A stretch of DNA of 64,000 nt from the NCBI GenBank assembly GCA_026195255.1, contig JAPHSS010000017.1, forward strand, positions 1-64,000, read 5' to 3'. Positions 62,421 to 64,000 of this stretch are shown here, piece after piece. Within the stretch, counting starts at the first letter, position 1. Each line of letters begins with the position of its first letter. The notes under the pieces were generated by a model. That model did no database searches, had not been told where the DNA came from, and was given only the letters and a program-made list of their open reading frames with translations. Both the position numbers and the translations under genes were made by a program. This DNA comes from Gammaproteobacteria bacterium. Lineage in GTDB: Bacteria; Pseudomonadota; Gammaproteobacteria; SZUA-229.

Positions 62421-63527
62421 ATGAATATAAATTTAATACTTATGCTGTTAGTGGGTAGCTTATTACTAAATTCTGCCATGGCGTTAGAAAATCATGACGA
62501 ACATCAAGAAGGTGTCATAAAACTATCAAAAGAACAAATGCAGGCTGCAGGAATTAAAGTTAAATCTTTGCAGGCTGAAACGCTGCGTTCTGTAATTAAC
62601 GCCCCTGGAGAAGTTAAATTAAATCGTTACAAAACCGTTTCTATAACACCTCGCATTACGGCACAGATTATTGGTTATCACGTAGTACTGGGGCAAGAGG
62701 TTAAAACAAATCAGCCTGTTTTAACATTATCCAGCGTTGAAATGGCTGAAGCCCAGGGTGCACTGTTAGTAGCAGATAGTGAATGGAGACGAGTCAAAAA
62801 ACTTGGTCGTAAAGTCGTTTCTCAGAGTCGTTATACGCAGGCAAAAGCAAATTGGGAACTGAAAAAAGCTAAAGTAAAAGCTTATGGCATGACAGAACAA
62901 CAGCTTAATGATTTATTAACAAGTGAAGACTTTTCCCAGGCTGATGGTATCTTTGATTTAGTCGCTACTCAAAATGGAACGGTTCTAAAGGAAAATTATA
63001 TCTTAGGGCAACAGGTGGAACCCGGTTATGAACTTATGCGTATTACAGATGAATCTACCTTGTGGATAATCGCGAATGTTTCACCTGCGGATGCAAGAAA
63101 GGTTTCTATAGGTAATAACGCCAGTATCAACTTTGATGGTCATAAACTATCAGCAAAAGTTATTCAGTTACATCATTCATTAGATGAAATTACAAGGACA
63201 ACGGGTATACGGCTTGAAGCGAATAACCCTCAGGAACTTTTGCATCCCGGATTATTTGTTAATACCAGCATTGAAACATCTACAGATTCACAGGTTTTAA
63301 CTTTACCTGAGTCAGCAGTGCTGCGTAGCCCTGATGGAGATTGGCAAGTTCTGGTTCAACAGGATGAACCGGGTGAATTTAAACCTGTTGAAATTAAACT
63401 GATTCGTGTCACTGATGGTAAAGCCGTAATAGAAGGTCTTGCTATTGATACATCTGTTGTTATTGAAGGTGCTTTTTTTGTTCAGTCAGAGCTGGCAAAA
63501 AGTGGCTTTGATATACATAACCATTAA
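62421..63527 (+). CDS. czcB: CzcB-type periplasmic adaptor of an RND metal pump
   Basis: 368 residues of the membrane fusion protein family. A signal peptide (about 1-20) is followed by a His/Glu-rich ENHDEHQEG stretch, a barrel-sandwich domain (GEVKLNRYKTVSITPRITA and VVLGQEVKTNQPVLTLSS), a helical hairpin, and the beta-barrel segment (IDTSVVIEGAFFVQSELAKSGF at the end, split: IDTSVVIEGAFF then VQSELAKSGF). It links CzcA to CzcC. It lies 1 bp after czcC and 11 bp before the pump gene, so the three are co-transcribed. Confidence 0.9.
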   Translation: MNINLILMLLVGSLLLNSAMALENHDEHQEGVIKLSKEQMQAAGIKVKSLQAETLRSVINAPGEVKLNRYKTVSITPRITAQIIGYHVVLGQEVKTNQPVLTLSSVEMAEAQGALLVADSEWRRVKKLGRKVVSQSRYTQAKANWELKKAKVKAYGMTEQQLNDLLTSEDFSQADGIFDLVATQNGTVLKENYILGQQVEPGYELMRITDESTLWIIANVSPADARKVSIGNNASINFDGHKLSAKVIQLHHSLDEITRTTGIRLEANNPQELLHPGLFVNTSIETSTDSQVLTLPESAVLRSPDGDWQVLVQQDEPGEFKPVEIKLIRVTDGKAVIEGLAIDTSVVIEGAFFVQSELAKSGFDIHNH

Positions 63528-63538
63528 AGGCATGTGAC

Positions 63539-64000
63539 ATGTTAAATAAATTGATTGAGGTATCTGTCGCTAGTCGTCTTTTAGTGGTGATTGCTTTGCT
63601 CACTATACTCTTGGGTGCCGGTTTGATAATTCCCAAACTTAATCTTGATGCGTTTCCTGATGTATCAAATATTCAGGTAACTATTAATACAGTTGCTGAA
63701 GGTTTAGCTTCTGAAGAAGTAGAACAACTGATTACATACCCGGTAGAAGCCGTAATGTACAGCCTTCCCGATGTCAAAGAAGTACGCTCTATTTCTAAAA
63801 CGGGTTTGTCAATGGTGACGGTGGTTTTCAGGGAAGGCACCGATATTTATTTTGCGCGCCAATTAGTTTTTGAACGTTTACAAGCGGCAAAAGAACAGGT
63901 ACCCGATGGTATAGGTATACCTGAGATTGGCCCTAATACGTCGGGTTTGAGTATGGTGTTTCAGTACATTCTTCGTGCAGATGATGCGCAGAAATATGAC
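63539..64000 (+). CDS. czcA: CzcA-type RND heavy-metal efflux pump (partial, 3' end outside window)
   Basis: The first 154 codons from the ATG at 63539; the frame is open to the window edge. The N-terminus shows the first transmembrane helix (LLVVIALLTILLGAGLII) and then the heavy-metal RND signature LDAFPDVSNIQV, with EEVEQLITYPVE, SISKTGLSMVTVVF and GIPEIGPNTSGL. CzcA-type pumps of about 1,000-1,050 residues export divalent metals with the proton gradient. The metal-specifying residues in the fourth helix lie outside the window, so zinc/cobalt/cadmium versus copper/silver cannot be decided. Confidence 0.92.
   Translation, partial: MLNKLIEVSVASRLLVVIALLTILLGAGLIIPKLNLDAFPDVSNIQVTINTVAEGLASEEVEQLITYPVEAVMYSLPDVKEVRSISKTGLSMVTVVFREGTDIYFARQLVFERLQAAKEQVPDGIGIPEIGPNTSGLSMVFQYILRADDAQKYD

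Noticed and set aside
1..64000. tRNA or rRNA genes
   Set aside because: No GTTCRANYC-type T-loop with a matching cloverleaf was recognised in the intergenic regions by eye; a tRNA search program would settle this.

Overview
The window is an AT-rich chromosomal segment from a gammaproteobacterium. The evidence is the gene set: CpxRA with a Spy/CpxP-type protein, DksA next to GluQRS, the succinylase lysine genes dapD and dapC, guaB and guaA, PepN, YcgN, the YffB-type ArsC family, SelD and TadA. Many diguanylate cyclase/phosphodiesterase proteins and hybrid kinases suggest an environmental, signal-rich lifestyle. A lone lipoprotein resembling SoxXA-binding proteins hints at sulfur-oxidising relatives, but genus cannot be fixed by reading. 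No rRNA, tRNA, CRISPR array, phage or intact transposase was recognised.

Layout. 1-8.7 kb: a partial two-helix His-rich membrane protein, rubrerythrin, an HDOD-kinase followed by a REC-PAS-GGDEF-EAL protein, a MinD-like ATPase with an unusual C-terminal half, an SpoIIAA-like protein and YffB. 9-12.3 kb: a GAF-GGDEF gene split by a frameshift, and a Cache chemoreceptor. 12.3-15.4 kb: a three-gene, visibly more GC-rich cassette (serine hydrolase, CPBP protease, DUF6544-like protein). 15.6-17.9 kb: Tat-exported aldo/keto reductase translationally coupled to a transporter. 17.9-18.6 kb: a non-coding repeat cluster. 18.6-21.3 kb: cpxA-cpxR diverging from a cpxP-like gene over a three-half-site CpxR box. 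21.5-25.4 kb: a LysR regulator diverging from three oxidoreductases. 25.4-27.9 kb: Cache hybrid kinase. 28-31.3 kb: a zinc/manganese-type uptake operon (small His/Cys protein, outer-membrane barrel, binding protein, permease) without an ATPase gene. 31.4-37.2 kb: dapD, dapC, a glyoxalase-fold protein, YcgN, PepN. 37.3-39.1 kb: REC-GGDEF-EAL. 39.1-43.3 kb: little-known envelope genes, including an M15-peptidase-like protein and a membrane class III nucleotide cyclase. 43.4-50.8 kb: acs, a c'-type cytochrome, a YiiX-like hydrolase, gluQRS, dksA, xseA and a small lipoprotein. 51-54.9 kb: guaB, guaA, tadA. 54.9-60.4 kb: PAS hybrid kinase, selD, a glyoxalase-fold protein, a small membrane protein, a lipoprotein gene interrupted by a stop codon, and a second SpoIIAA-like protein. 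60.7-64 kb: a czcICBA-type heavy-metal RND efflux operon that runs off the window.

The main themes are c-di-GMP and phosphorelay signalling, envelope stress control (Cpx) and metal homeostasis (import at 28-31 kb, export at 61-64 kb). The intergenic DNA carries several families of inverted repeats: a GTTCCC-type REP element in at least five copies, and three elements with long AT-rich arms around a short GC-rich hairpin. Many starts were moved downstream of the longest reading frame where a ribosome binding site, a signal peptide or a neighbouring stop decided it.
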